From Cytophagaceae bacterium (lineage in GTDB: Bacteria > Bacteroidota > Bacteroidia > Cytophagales > Flexibacteraceae), in contig JAIXYP010000045.1 of the NCBI GenBank assembly GCA_027490155.1, positions 1-64,000 of the forward strand: a stretch of 64,000 bases of DNA. The letters are read 5' to 3'. Positions 19,297 to 28,756 of the stretch are shown here, piece after piece (positions within the stretch are counted from its first letter, which is position 1; each line of letters opens with the position of its first letter). The position numbers and the translations under genes were made by a program. The notes under the pieces were generated by a model. It had not been told where the DNA came from and did no database searches. It saw only the letters and a list, made by a program, of their open reading frames with translations.

Positions 19297-19683
19297 ATGC
19301 CACACTTTGCAATGATTGCCCTTTTGGTAGATGACTATGACAAGGCCATCGACTGGTATTGTACGAAATTGGGCTTCCGTCTACATGAAGACACGGACCG
19401 TGGTAATGGCAAGCGCTGGGTCATCATTGGGCCTAGGGGCCAGCAAGAGACTAAGTTGTTGCTTGCAAAAGCCACTACTGAGGAGCAAAGCTCAAGGGTT
19501 GGCAACCAGACAGGAGGTAGGGTGTTCTTGTTCCTCTATACTGATGACTTTTGGTCCGACTACAACAGGATGAAAGCGCAAGGAGTTCAATTCATCGACC
19601 AGCCAAGAGAGGAGGACTATGGCACTGTCATCGTGTTTGAGGACCTGTATGGCAACAAGTGGGACTTTATTGAGCCGAGGTAG
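19297..19683 (+). CDS. VOC (glyoxalase/bleomycin-resistance fold) family protein
   Basis: The 128-residue protein shows two beta-alpha-beta-beta-beta units: MIALLVDDYDKAIDWYCTKLGF near the N-terminus and a second half ending VFEDLYGNKWDFIEP, the usual VOC ending with a metal-ligand Glu-like position. This layout is common to glyoxalase I-like and extradiol-dioxygenase-like proteins, and the substrate cannot be inferred. It stands alone, divergent from the ArsR gene. Confidence 0.85.
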   Translation: MPHFAMIALLVDDYDKAIDWYCTKLGFRLHEDTDRGNGKRWVIIGPRGQQETKLLLAKATTEEQSSRVGNQTGGRVFLFLYTDDFWSDYNRMKAQGVQFIDQPREEDYGTVIVFEDLYGNKWDFIEPR

Positions 19684-19968
19684 GAGGGATATGTTTGGCA
19701 ATAGCCAGCAAAGGCAAACCAATATCGATTTTGTTGGCATCCCACAGGTGCTAACTACGTGGTTATTAGCTATATTGCACCAAAGATTCCATACTGCCGT
19801 CCAATCCGTCAAATCTGGCGATAAAGGTTAGCAGACTGGCAATATTGACGCTAAACTCTAATGTTGACCGTGAACGCACCTGACCACTGTTACGCTCCTT
19901 ATACAAATTCTGAATACCTAAAATTACAATTTGGCTCAGCCGCAAGTTCCCTTTCGGGTACTATTGCC

Positions 19969-20298
19969 ATGGCTGCTAGTTCTGCTGACCTAGGCCCAAA
20001 TGGTTCGGTCTATGTCCCTAGCCAAAGCCCCGACCATGACGAGGATGATCTGCTCCTGATCGAACAAGAAGAGCCCGCCAAGCTTATTGTCTTCAATGAC
20101 GACATCAATACGTTTGACCATGTGATCAACACCCTGATTGACATCTGTCAGCATACGGCAGAACAGGCTGAGCAGTGCACCCTACTCATCCATTATAAAG
20201 GCAAGTGCTGCGTTAAGCTAGGCACTTGGGACAAAATTGCGATGATGCGCAATGCCATCTGCGACCGTGGAATCCAGGCAGAAGTGGTTGTTGACTAG
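19969..20298 (+). CDS. clpS: ClpS-type adaptor of the ClpAP/ClpCP protease
   Basis: The ATG at 19969 gives 109 residues. After an acidic, disordered N-terminal tail, the ClpS core is clear: KLIVFNDDINTFDHVINTL, then helices containing ICQHTAEQAEQC and LLIHYKGKC, ending with MRNAICDRGIQAEVVV. The NDD..T.DHV segment forms the pocket that recognises N-end-rule residues. An in-frame start at 19861 would add 36 residues unlike the family. ClpS delivers substrates to the Clp unfoldase. No Clp gene is adjacent. Confidence 0.85.
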   Translation: MAASSADLGPNGSVYVPSQSPDHDEDDLLLIEQEEPAKLIVFNDDINTFDHVINTLIDICQHTAEQAEQCTLLIHYKGKCCVKLGTWDKIAMMRNAICDRGIQAEVVVD

Positions 20299-20438
20299 TT
20301 AGGCATAGCCTTCTGGGTTCCTCAATGTTCAGATAACCGATTTGTGTAAATTGGCCACAGTTAGTTGCCGATTTCGTAATAGTTGGCTTTGCCAGTTGGC
20401 AAACTGATGATTTTTTGGCTTATTGTCCTAGGCCCTTG

Positions 20439-21209
20439 GTGAAAGTTAATCCCACCACGGCCAAAGGATCAGCCATTCGACCATTTACCAAACTGAAACA
20501 AGATTATAGCCGCTACACTGATGAGGACCAGTCGGTCTGGCAGTTGCTGATGAGCAGGCAGATGGACAAATTACCCAGCATGGCATCTGCTGCTTATTTA
20601 GCTGGCATCGAGGCTGTTGGGATCAGCGTTGACCATATCCCCAACTTTGAAGAAACCAACGAGCGGCTCCTGAAGCTCACAGGGTGGCAGCTGGTAGCGG
20701 TGCCGGGCATCGTGGCTGATGACGTTTTCTTTGAACTCCTAAGTGAGCGCAAGTTCCCAGCAACGACATGGCTGCGCCCGATGTCAAGCCTTGACTACCT
20801 CGAAGAGCCTGATATGTTCCATGATGTGTTTGGGCATGCACCACTCCTGGCTGAGCCATCTTTTGCGGCATTCCTACATCTGATGTGGACCTATGCGCTT
20901 GACTATCTGCATAACCCCAAGGCGATCCATCTGCTATCTCGCCTCTATTGGTTCACTGTTGAGTTTGGCCTCATTCACGAAGGTGGTAGTCCCAAGATCT
21001 ATGGTGCGGGTATCTTGTCTTCTTCCTCAGAGTCACCTTACAGCTTGCGCCTATCTGAGACCAAACCCGATCACCACACCTTTGATGTTGATGAGGTCCT
21101 GATGACGCCATATCGCAAGGATGCCCTCCAGACGGAGTACTACATCGTCGGTAGTTATCAGGAGCTATACCATAGCCTTGATGGCCTTGAGCTAAAGGCT
21201 TATTTATAG
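20439..21209 (+). CDS. phhA: Phenylalanine 4-monooxygenase (aromatic amino acid hydroxylase)
   Basis: The protein has the pterin-dependent hydroxylase core. The non-haem iron ligands are the two histidines of MFHDVFGHAP and the glutamate of WFTVEFGLI, and the substrate-side motif QDYSRYTDEDQSVWQLL is present. It converts phenylalanine to tyrosine with tetrahydropterin and oxygen. No ATG fits the start: GTG 20439 is taken, with TTG 20415 as alternative. An ATG at 20407 would be in frame only if the run of six T residues after it had seven, so a homopolymer difference is possible. Length (about 257 residues) matches bacterial single-domain enzymes. Confidence 0.9.
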   Translation: MKVNPTTAKGSAIRPFTKLKQDYSRYTDEDQSVWQLLMSRQMDKLPSMASAAYLAGIEAVGISVDHIPNFEETNERLLKLTGWQLVAVPGIVADDVFFELLSERKFPATTWLRPMSSLDYLEEPDMFHDVFGHAPLLAEPSFAAFLHLMWTYALDYLHNPKAIHLLSRLYWFTVEFGLIHEGGSPKIYGAGILSSSSESPYSLRLSETKPDHHTFDVDEVLMTPYRKDALQTEYYIVGSYQELYHSLDGLELKAYL

Positions 21210-21280
21210 AGGGAAGGGACCCTCCAAGTAGGTCTGCTGCGCTGACCTTAGAGTAAGTCGACCAAGTTCCTTGTAAAAAC

Positions 21281-21319
21281 AAATCCCCACCCTAAGCATT
21301 GTGCGCAAGGTGGGGATTT
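21281..21319. terminator. Bidirectional terminator between phhA and nusA
   Basis: An 11-bp stem (AAATCCCCACC at 21281-21291 with GGTGGGGATTT at 21309-21319) and 17-nt loop, flanked by T-rich sequence, where phhA and nusA converge. Confidence 0.85.
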
Positions 21320-21348
21320 TGGTATTGAGCTGGATATAACCAGTTGAC

Positions 21349-22785
21349 CTATTTGTCCTTGTCTTCTTGGTCCTCAGTGGCTGGGGCCTCTGGAGTTTCT
21401 TCGGTAGACTCATCAGGGCTTTCGGCAGCGACTTCAGTGGATTCCTCGGCTGAATCACTTTCTGCCTCTTCGGCAGCTTCTTCACCTTCAGAGGTTTCTC
21501 CTGCTTCGGCAGCGGCGGCAGCAGCGGCTTCGGCTTCGTTGTTGTCAAACTCGCGTTTGAGGATGTCCATGATCTCGATGATCTGCTCTTCCTCCAGCTC
21601 GGTGCGGCGGATGAGGTCTTGTTTGGTCATGTTAAGGACAGCACGAGCAGTATCGAGGCCGATACGCTTGAGTTCGTCCAACATCCATTGGTCGATTTCG
21701 TCATCGAACTCCTCAAGTGCGATATCGTCCTCCATTTCGTAGCTTTCTTGCTCACGGAAGACGTCGATTTCCATACCAACCAACTTGCCAGCCAATTTGA
21801 TGTTTTGGCCACCTTTGCCGATCGCAAGCGAAACTTGGTCAGGCTTTAGATAAACACTGACGCGTTTGTCCTCATGGTTGATCTTGATGCTGCCGATCTT
21901 GGCTGGGCTCAGCGCACGGGCGATGAATAGCTCGGTATTGCTGGTGTAGTTGATGACGTCGATGTTCTCGTTCTCGAGCTCACGGACGATGGTATGGATA
22001 CGGGATCCTTTCATACCAACGCAAGCACCCACAGGGTCGATGCGGTCATCAAAGCTTTCGACAGCGACTTTGGCACGCTCGCCTGGTTCGCGGACGATCT
22101 TCTTGATGCCGATTAGGCCTTCTTCAATCTCTGGCACCTCTTGCTCGAACAAACGCTCGAGGAAAACAGGGCTGCTGCGGCTCAGGATAACCTTAGGGGT
22201 TCCATTGACCATCTCTACGCGGTGGATGACGGCACGTACCTTGTCACCTTTGCGGAAACGATCTTTAGGGATCTGCTCGTTGCGTGGCATGATTAGGTCC
22301 TTGCCATCATTGTCTGTAACAATGGTTTCGCGGCTGTTGATCATGACCACTTCGCCAGTGAAGAGCTCGTTGACACGGTCTTTATAGGCGTTGAAGTGTT
22401 TTTCTTTGTCGAGGTCCTTCACCTTCTGGATCAGGGTCTGACGCAGAGTCTGGACATCACGACGGCCAAAGGCAGCGAGTTTTACCTCTTCTGCCAGCTC
22501 TTCGTCCACCTCTAGGCTGCTATCGACCTTGAGGGCCTCGGTGAGGGGCACCATGTTATATTCCCAGATGTCTTCGCTGTCGTCATCCACAACGGTGCGG
22601 TAACGCCAGATCTCGAGGTCACCTTTATCGATGTTGATGATGACGTCAAAGTTCTCGTCCGTTTCGTACTGCTTACGGATGATGGACCTAAACACATCCT
22701 CTAAGATGCGCATGGTCGTGGGTCGGTCTATGTCACGCTGGCGCGCAAACTCCGAAAACGACTCAATCAGTTCCTTACTTTCCAT
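21349..22785 (-). CDS. nusA: Transcription termination/antitermination factor NusA
   Basis: The 478-residue protein has the NusA order: N-terminal polymerase-binding domain (1-about 125), S1 domain (about 135-205), then two KH domains with GERAKVAVESFDDRIDPVGACVG and VSLAIGKGGQNIKLAGKL. A short helical region follows, and then a strongly acidic Glu/Ala/Ser-rich tail of about 60 residues in place of the gamma-proteobacterial AR2 repeat. It modulates pausing, termination and antitermination. It follows rimP by 104 nt as usual, but the expected next gene infB is missing: a terminator follows directly. Confidence 0.97.
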   Translation of the reverse strand: MESKELIESFSEFARQRDIDRPTTMRILEDVFRSIIRKQYETDENFDVIINIDKGDLEIWRYRTVVDDDSEDIWEYNMVPLTEALKVDSSLEVDEELAEEVKLAAFGRRDVQTLRQTLIQKVKDLDKEKHFNAYKDRVNELFTGEVVMINSRETIVTDNDGKDLIMPRNEQIPKDRFRKGDKVRAVIHRVEMVNGTPKVILSRSSPVFLERLFEQEVPEIEEGLIGIKKIVREPGERAKVAVESFDDRIDPVGACVGMKGSRIHTIVRELENENIDVINYTSNTELFIARALSPAKIGSIKINHEDKRVSVYLKPDQVSLAIGKGGQNIKLAGKLVGMEIDVFREQESYEMEDDIALEEFDDEIDQWMLDELKRIGLDTARAVLNMTKQDLIRRTELEEEQIIEIMDILKREFDNNEAEAAAAAAAEAGETSEGEEAAEEAESDSAEESTEVAAESPDESTEETPEAPATEDQEDKDK

Positions 22786-22889
22786 GGTTGGTGGCGGGGT
22801 AACGGTGGTGTTTTGGGTGGGGTACTTTAGCTTGTGTGGTAGTATCGATCTGGGAACTTAGCGGACCCAAACCAGTTAATCTATTGGGT

Positions 22890-23381
22890 TTAGTCAGGCA
22901 TGTTGCCGAAGGTGACCTGCACCAAGGCCTTCTTGACCTGATCAAATGTAAAGTGGATGGGCTCGGTAGCTGGCTCACCTTTTTTGGGCTTTTTCTTGAC
23001 CTCTGGCATTAGGCTAAAGCCTTCTGGCGATGTGGTCAGGAGTTGGCCCTTGGTTGTGGCGCCGTCGTTACCGACGACTTTGATGACACGCCCAATGTTT
23101 TTGCGGTACATCCGTTCGCCTGTCAATGGGTAGTCTAGGCCAGGGCTGCTGACCTCAAGGATAAATGCCTCAGCGATCAGGTCCACTTCCTCTATCCAGG
23201 CCGAAAGTTGACGGCTGATTTTGGCGCAAGTCTCGATGTCTAGGCCATTGTCGGCATCCAGCAAGATGACCAAACGGCTCCTGCCAGCAACGGGCTTTAG
23301 TGATACCTCGACGATGAAATGTTCGGCATCAGGTAGAAAAAGCTCTAGGCGGTCGGTGATGATGGCTACTACGTCTGCCAT
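22890..23381 (-). CDS. rimP: Ribosome maturation factor RimP
   Basis: The 163-residue protein has the RimP N-terminal domain with VEVSLKPVAGRSRLVILLDADNGL, followed by CAKISRQLSAWIEE and the family hallmark EVSSPGLDYPLT, then the C-terminal SH3-like part with KNIGRVIKV. It assists 30S subunit assembly. It precedes nusA, the standard order. The Lys-rich insert KKKPKKGEP near residue 130 is typical of this phylum. Confidence 0.95.
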   Translation of the reverse strand: MADVVAIITDRLELFLPDAEHFIVEVSLKPVAGRSRLVILLDADNGLDIETCAKISRQLSAWIEEVDLIAEAFILEVSSPGLDYPLTGERMYRKNIGRVIKVVGNDGATTKGQLLTTSPEGFSLMPEVKKKPKKGEPATEPIHFTFDQVKKALVQVTFGNMPD

Positions 23382-23878
23382 ATGGCTTGGAGGTTATTAG
23401 GATGGTAAGCGGTGCAATAATTGAGCAATAATCCAATATTTGGTTTGGCCTTAGCCTAGTCAGGGTGGGCTAACAATCGGTAGCCTAGCCGGGCGACGCT
23501 ACAATAATTATTGCGGTGCGAATGCCAACTCGACTATCAACTTACCCGCCAACCCAAAAGTATGGTTATGAAAAAAGGCCCTGTGAGGGGCCTTCGTTTC
23601 GGATGTGCAATGATAGGCAAGACTTTTGGTATCTGCAAGTGTTTCGGTCCTGCTCTGGTGCTAAACGACCCTTTTTCAGTACTTTAGGGTTGTTTCGGGA
23701 GGATTCTGCCATCATTTGCTTGGTGCGAGGAGGCTGAGGCAACCACTCAAATTTCATGGCGAGGCACTAAAAAAAATGTCAATCGGGCCATCAAGGGGCA
23801 ATCAGAGGGGTGGGTATTGGTGTCGAGGGATCAAAAACAGTTAAACCTGAGATCAAAAACGGTTGTTACATAGGGGAT
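23382..23878. other. Gene-poor stretch with a possible short minus-strand transcript
   Basis: A minus-strand frame of 63 codons (23757-23566) begins MKFEWLPQPPRTKQ and ends at the stem of a Rho-independent terminator. It has no recognisable family and no promoter box was seen, so it may be a small peptide gene, a small RNA or chance. The plus strand only holds the leader of the following gene. Confidence 0.3.
23565..23594 (-). terminator. Rho-independent terminator on the minus strand
   Basis: The stem AAGGCCCC / AGGGCCTT with a 4-nt loop is followed by TTTT on the minus strand. No annotated minus-strand gene ends here, which implies an unrecognised short transcript upstream (about 23600-23800). 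Confidence 0.6.
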
Positions 23879-25342
23879 ATGACAGACGCTGATGTGATCG
23901 TGATCGGGGCCGGGATGGCTGGGCTAACTGCCGCCTGCAAACTGGCATTGGCGGGCCGCAAGGTCTTGGTGCTGGAGCAGAACTACCTACCCGGAGGCTG
24001 CACCAGTAGCTATTGGCGCAAGGGTTTCGTTTTTGAGGCGGGTGCCACAACAGTGGTAGGCCTAGACGAGGGGATGCCCTTGGCCAAGTTGCTCAAAGAC
24101 TGCCAGATAGAAGTACCCGCCCAGAAACTACCAATTGCGATGAAGGTCCACCGTACGGATGGCTTTGTCATGATCAGATGGACGGACCTAGATGATTGGA
24201 TCTCGGAGGCAGAGGCGTTTTTTGGTCCTGCAGGACAGGCCCCATTTTGGCGGGCCTGTAAATCGATTGCGGACTTTGTCTGGACGACGAGTTTGCAGCA
24301 GTTGCAGTTTCCGCCCCAGACTGTATCTGATCTATTGGCTTGTGTGCGTGGCCTGACTTGGGCACAAATCAAACACCTGCCATTTGCCTTTAAGACGACT
24401 GATCAGCTCCTGAAGCAATATGGGCTAGACCAGAACCCAGACTTTGTCAACTTCGTCAATGAGCAGCTGATGATCACAGCCCAAAACACTGCCGAGGAGG
24501 TCAACGCCCTGTTTGGTGCCACGGCCCTCTGCTACACGATGTTGGGTAACTATTATGTGCCCGGCGGTCTGCTTGAGCTAGTCACCCCGATGGTTAACTA
24601 TGTCGAGCGTAAACATGGTAAGGTCCTGATGCGGCACCCAGTGAAGGCAGTGACACAAACCACCGATGGCTGGCAGGTGTCAACGCCTAAACAGACCTTT
24701 ACGGCCAAGGAGGTGATCTTCGCCATTCCACTTAATAATGTGGTGGAATTGCTGCCTAGCTTGGCCAAACGGTATCGGTCTCAAACGATGGCCTCGCCGC
24801 AGTTGGCATCGGCATTCCAGATTGGGATAGGGTACCGTCCGAATCGGCCTATTGATAGTCTGCACCATCAGGTACATCTTAAGGAGTCGTTGGCGGCATT
24901 TGGCGTTGGGCATCCTGATCGGCCTGGGAGTATTTTTATCTCGTTTAGCCACCCTGATGATCGGTATCGTGCGGATGAGCCAGGGCTGGTGGTGGCTAAT
25001 GTCAGCACCCATGTCTTTGACCCAGAGCGGCATGCGGCACTCGACAAAGGGCCCTTGGTAGAGGCTATTTTGGCTCGGCTGGCGGCCGCTGACCTCATCA
25101 TGCCGGACAATATCGTTTACCTACATGCCAGCGACCCTGCCGACTGGGCTAAGTGGACAGGCCGCAAATGGGGATTTGTGGGAGGATATCCGCAGTTTAG
25201 CCGCATCAAACCATGGCAGATGGTGGGCCATCGCCTCCCGTTGAAGGGGGCCTACCTTTGTGGAGATACGACCTACCCGGGCCAAGGAATCCCCGGTGCT
25301 TGCCTAAGCGGGCTTATTGTGGCTGAGAAGATGTTGGGGTAG
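23879..25342 (+). CDS. FAD-dependent oxidoreductase of the CrtI/carotenoid isomerase group
   Basis: The ATG at 23879 gives 487 residues starting right at the dinucleotide-binding fold (DVIVIGAGMAGLTAACKLAL, then VLVLEQNYLPGGCTSSY). The flavin-binding C-terminal motif YLCGDTTYPGQGIPGACLSG closes the protein, as in phytoene desaturases and CrtH/CrtO-type enzymes. An upstream GTG (23810) would add 23 residues ahead of the fold and is unlikely. The substrate could be a carotenoid or another isoprenoid. No crt genes are adjacent, so the call stops at the superfamily. Confidence 0.85.
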   Translation: MTDADVIVIGAGMAGLTAACKLALAGRKVLVLEQNYLPGGCTSSYWRKGFVFEAGATTVVGLDEGMPLAKLLKDCQIEVPAQKLPIAMKVHRTDGFVMIRWTDLDDWISEAEAFFGPAGQAPFWRACKSIADFVWTTSLQQLQFPPQTVSDLLACVRGLTWAQIKHLPFAFKTTDQLLKQYGLDQNPDFVNFVNEQLMITAQNTAEEVNALFGATALCYTMLGNYYVPGGLLELVTPMVNYVERKHGKVLMRHPVKAVTQTTDGWQVSTPKQTFTAKEVIFAIPLNNVVELLPSLAKRYRSQTMASPQLASAFQIGIGYRPNRPIDSLHHQVHLKESLAAFGVGHPDRPGSIFISFSHPDDRYRADEPGLVVANVSTHVFDPERHAALDKGPLVEAILARLAAADLIMPDNIVYLHASDPADWAKWTGRKWGFVGGYPQFSRIKPWQMVGHRLPLKGAYLCGDTTYPGQGIPGACLSGLIVAEKMLG

Positions 25343-25498
25343 GGGAGCCTTATACATTACCCCCTTCATCCTCAACGGCTACCCAACCATTGACCTCACG
25401 CAGCTATTAGAAAAGGACTTGGTCCTCACTGCTGAATCAAATTAGGCAGATTGTATTTCTGTAACAATCAAACTGCCCAAAGTCATATCAATCCAACA

Positions 25499-25531
25499 AA
25501 AAAGCCTACCCCAACTCGGGATAGGCTTTTT
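25499..25531 (-). terminator. Terminator of the GH31 gene
   Basis: Arms AAAGCCTA (25501-25508) and TAGGCTTT (25522-25529), with inner CCC/GGG pairs, are followed by a T-run on the minus strand. It lies 27 nt after the alpha-glucosidase stop codon and could also serve the converging oxidoreductase gene. Confidence 0.8.
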
Positions 25532-25557
25532 GCTTGTATAAGACTTGTGTGTGGTGA

Positions 25558-28005
25558 TTACCACTGCACGGTCATCTCGCCGCTGCTGTTAGCAACAGTT
25601 TTGGTTTTGACTTTGCAGTATGGTGGGCGCACACCTGAGCCGATTGGGTCAAAGTTCGGCAGGCCATCAACAAAGCTGATCTCTTCGTTGGTAGTGCCGC
25701 TAGCTGAAGCAAAACCATGCAGGATAACCTTGAGGTGGTTAAACTTGCTGGCTGCAGAGCCTTCTACCTTGCCTAGTTTGAGGGTACGCTCAGCTGGGTT
25801 GAGGGTTAGGCTACGTTTGTAGTAAGCCCCTTTCTCGTGCTGATAGGTGGTGCCGTCATCTTCGTAGTGGACATAGGTGCTGCCTTTGGTGCCGTTATAG
25901 ACATGGACATAGAGGGTATCCTTAGGAGCTTGGCCAGTGTGCATCACTTGGCTTTGGGCTGTGACGATGCTCCCACCTTTGACAAAAACAGCTAACTTTT
26001 CGATTGGTGACTCAACCACCAATTCTTGTTTGCCAGCGAAGTAGGTATCGTTGTACATGTCATACCAGCCGCAATCTTCTGGCAGATAGACACGGGTGAA
26101 CTCTTTGTAGCTCTCAGTAGGGCAAACCATGATACTTGGCCCGAAGAAGTACTGGTTTTGGTAGCGTCCGTCATAGACGAGGCCATCATGGGTGTAGTCA
26201 ATGGCAAGGCTACGGCTGATCGGTAGGCCAGTTACAGTAGCGGTGTGGAAGCTGCTATATATATAAGGTAGTAGTTTGTAGCGCAGCTTGATGTAGTTGG
26301 TATTAATGGCCTCGATGCGCTCGCCAAAGCTCCATGGGTCAGCCTCTTTGGTATCGATGGCTGAGTGGATGCGGAAGAAAGGTGAGAAGGCACCAATCGA
26401 TACCCAACGGCCGAAAAGCTCTTTGCTTGGTCCACCCGTAAAGCCACCGACGTCCATACCTGTGAATGGCACACCTGTAAGGCCCATGCTGTTGAGCAAA
26501 CGCACGCCAGACATCATGTGGTCATCAGACGATACGTTGTCACCAGTCCAGACAGCTGAATAACGCTGTACGCCGCTGTAGCCAGCACGGGTCAGGATAA
26601 AGGGGCGTTTGCCCATCAGGTCCTTGGTACCCTCGAATGTGGCGCGGACCATCTGCATACCATATAGGTTGTGGCCTTTGCGGTGGGTTCCTTTTTGGCC
26701 CTCAAAATCAAACTCCACGTTGTCTGGGAAGCGTTGGCCCCACGTAGCAGGTTCGTTCATGTCGTTCCAGAATCCTTCGACACCGGTGTTGACAAGGTCT
26801 TTGAAATTGCTACCCCACCATTTACGACCCTTAGGCATCGTAAAGTCAGGGAAGTGGCACCAGCCTGGCCAAACTTGACCAGTGTAGTTGGTTCCATCAG
26901 GATACTTGAGAAATACATTTTCCTTGACACCATCATCGTATGCTTTGTAACCTGGCAGGGTCTTGATACCTGGGTCAATGATGACGACAGTCTTGAAGCC
27001 CATATCCTTGAGGTTGCTAACCATACCTTTAGGGTTCGGGAATCGTTTGCTATCCCAAGACCAGATTTTGTAGGCATCCATATAGTGGATGTCAAGCACG
27101 ACCGCATCAGCAGGGATACCCTTGTCACGGAACGTCTTGGCAACGGTCATGACCTCAGCCTCAGGATAGTAGCTGTAACGGCATTGTTGCAGACCCAAAG
27201 ACCATAGTGGTGGCATTTGCATGCGGCCGGTGAGCCAGGTATAGCTCTCGATGATCTTAGAAACCGACTTGTGGTAGATGACATAGTAGTTCATCTCGCC
27301 ATCCTCAGTCGTGAAGCTGCTGAAACGGTTGTTACTAGCCCCAAAGTTGAAGTGGGACTTGTAGCTGTTGTCCATAAACAAACCGTAGTTGAGGTTGCTA
27401 TGGATACCTATATAGAAGGGTAGGGATTGATAGATCGGGTCAGCACCAGATGGATAGCCGAAGTAGTCGGTGTTCCAGTTGGTGTAGCCTTCGCCACGGC
27501 GATTGAGCGGACCTGTTTTTTCGCCTAGGCCGATGAAGCGCTCACCCTCCTGCATTTTTTTGTAGGTCGTGGCTTGGTCGCCAATCCAGCTAGAGCCAAA
27601 GGCCGGCTCGTCTTGGTTGATGACCTGTCCGCCCCTTGTCAAGACCGAAATGCGCAGGGGTTTGCGGTTAAGCTCGACGACAAGGCTATCCGTTGTGATG
27701 CTGACTTTAGTGGCAGACTCATTGACAGTAAACTTGTCGGCCATTGGTTTGGCCACTACAGCGTAAGAGAGATCATCCCAGGTGTTGGTGCTACTCGTCC
27801 GGACCCGGATAACGTTAGCACTATAAACGATGACCCGCATGGTGCCATTCGGTGTCTTGAGGGTGAGTCCGTTGGCATCTTTGGTGATGCTGCTGACGTC
27901 ACCAAGGCTTTTGCTGAGCTTGTGGGCCTGGGCAAAAACGTGGTTGTTGGTTGGCCCAAAGGCTGTGCCGGCGAGCAGAAGGGCAGCGGCAATCCATTTT
28001 TTCAT
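25558..28005 (-). CDS. Secreted GH31 family alpha-glucosidase
   Basis: The 815-residue protein begins with a signal peptide (MKKWIAAALLLAGTAFG...) and has an N-terminal beta-sandwich, the (beta/alpha)8 catalytic barrel and C-terminal beta domains of GH31. The nucleophile Asp415 lies in FWNDMNEP, and the likely acid/base Asp489 in WTGDNVSSDDHM. The family includes alpha-glucosidase, alpha-xylosidase and related enzymes. The SusCD system divergent to it argues for starch-like or other alpha-linked oligosaccharides. It probably acts in the periplasm or at the cell surface. Confidence 0.93.
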   Translation of the reverse strand: MKKWIAAALLLAGTAFGPTNNHVFAQAHKLSKSLGDVSSITKDANGLTLKTPNGTMRVIVYSANVIRVRTSSTNTWDDLSYAVVAKPMADKFTVNESATKVSITTDSLVVELNRKPLRISVLTRGGQVINQDEPAFGSSWIGDQATTYKKMQEGERFIGLGEKTGPLNRRGEGYTNWNTDYFGYPSGADPIYQSLPFYIGIHSNLNYGLFMDNSYKSHFNFGASNNRFSSFTTEDGEMNYYVIYHKSVSKIIESYTWLTGRMQMPPLWSLGLQQCRYSYYPEAEVMTVAKTFRDKGIPADAVVLDIHYMDAYKIWSWDSKRFPNPKGMVSNLKDMGFKTVVIIDPGIKTLPGYKAYDDGVKENVFLKYPDGTNYTGQVWPGWCHFPDFTMPKGRKWWGSNFKDLVNTGVEGFWNDMNEPATWGQRFPDNVEFDFEGQKGTHRKGHNLYGMQMVRATFEGTKDLMGKRPFILTRAGYSGVQRYSAVWTGDNVSSDDHMMSGVRLLNSMGLTGVPFTGMDVGGFTGGPSKELFGRWVSIGAFSPFFRIHSAIDTKEADPWSFGERIEAINTNYIKLRYKLLPYIYSSFHTATVTGLPISRSLAIDYTHDGLVYDGRYQNQYFFGPSIMVCPTESYKEFTRVYLPEDCGWYDMYNDTYFAGKQELVVESPIEKLAVFVKGGSIVTAQSQVMHTGQAPKDTLYVHVYNGTKGSTYVHYEDDGTTYQHEKGAYYKRSLTLNPAERTLKLGKVEGSAASKFNHLKVILHGFASASGTTNEEISFVDGLPNFDPIGSGVRPPYCKVKTKTVANSSGEMTVQW

Positions 28006-28756
28006 CTGTTGGGGGTAGGTGTTTTTGGTTGGTTGGGTGTGAGATCAATTGGCCTAGGCCTGAGTGGATTCTAAAGGTAAAAGCGCAAGGAATGAAAATT
28101 TGGCTACGAAAAGATGAGTTTGGTGTAGAAAATTGCAACCAAATCCTGTATTTATTGCTACAATGTCAGCGTTATGGATGGTTCGTTACGGATGAGTGAA
28201 AAGTAAGGTTTCTGTTGGCATCCTACAGTAGCAAACTTGGTTGCTTTAAGCATTTAGCCTCTGAAAACGGGAGGGCCAGACGTCCAAAGCATGCATTAAG
28301 GATACCTTAAGTAAATGTTAAGACCATTGCTTAGGCAAAACGAGTTATCCACATAGGTAGGTGGTCAGATCCAGAATACAAATATGGTACAGAAACGACC
28401 GTCAGCTTCATAAATTTGCCAGTGAACTGTTGATTTTTTCCTTTCATGTGTATCTTGCGCTGTATTATCGTCCACCAACAAAGGGTCATGTAACTGATTT
28501 GGACTTGTTGGTCGGTGATGCCAGAGTTGGGTTCTGACGCTTGACCAGCTGCTGATTTGTTAAATATACACTAGATTAATCCACCCCTTTCTGCGCCTTC
28601 AAGCCTATGATGTACTAATCCAGATCGTCAAAAGGCCTCCATCAACGGTACGTTCTACTACCCGCTGGTGCGCTGAAGTTTCCTGCCCTTGAGTGCAGGA
28701 TTGGCTATACTTCAGACCCTAAAACAATTTATCGGTACCCGAATTATCCTAGTTCT
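28006..28756. other. Divergent control region between GH31 and susC genes
   Basis: This 750-nt region contains the start regions of both transcripts but no exact TAnnTTTG box: the nearest on the GH31 side is TACCTTTA at about 28070. No gene, RNA or long repeat was recognised. Its length leaves room for regulator binding sites, and no SusR or ECF/anti-sigma pair lies beside it. Confidence 0.4.

Noticed and set aside
23566-23757. 63-codon frame as a confirmed gene
   Set aside because: No homologue recognised, no promoter, and its end overlaps a terminator stem; kept only as a possible transcript.
28094-28201. 35-codon plus-strand frame upstream of susC
   Set aside because: No family features, promoter or conserved context; likely chance in a control region.
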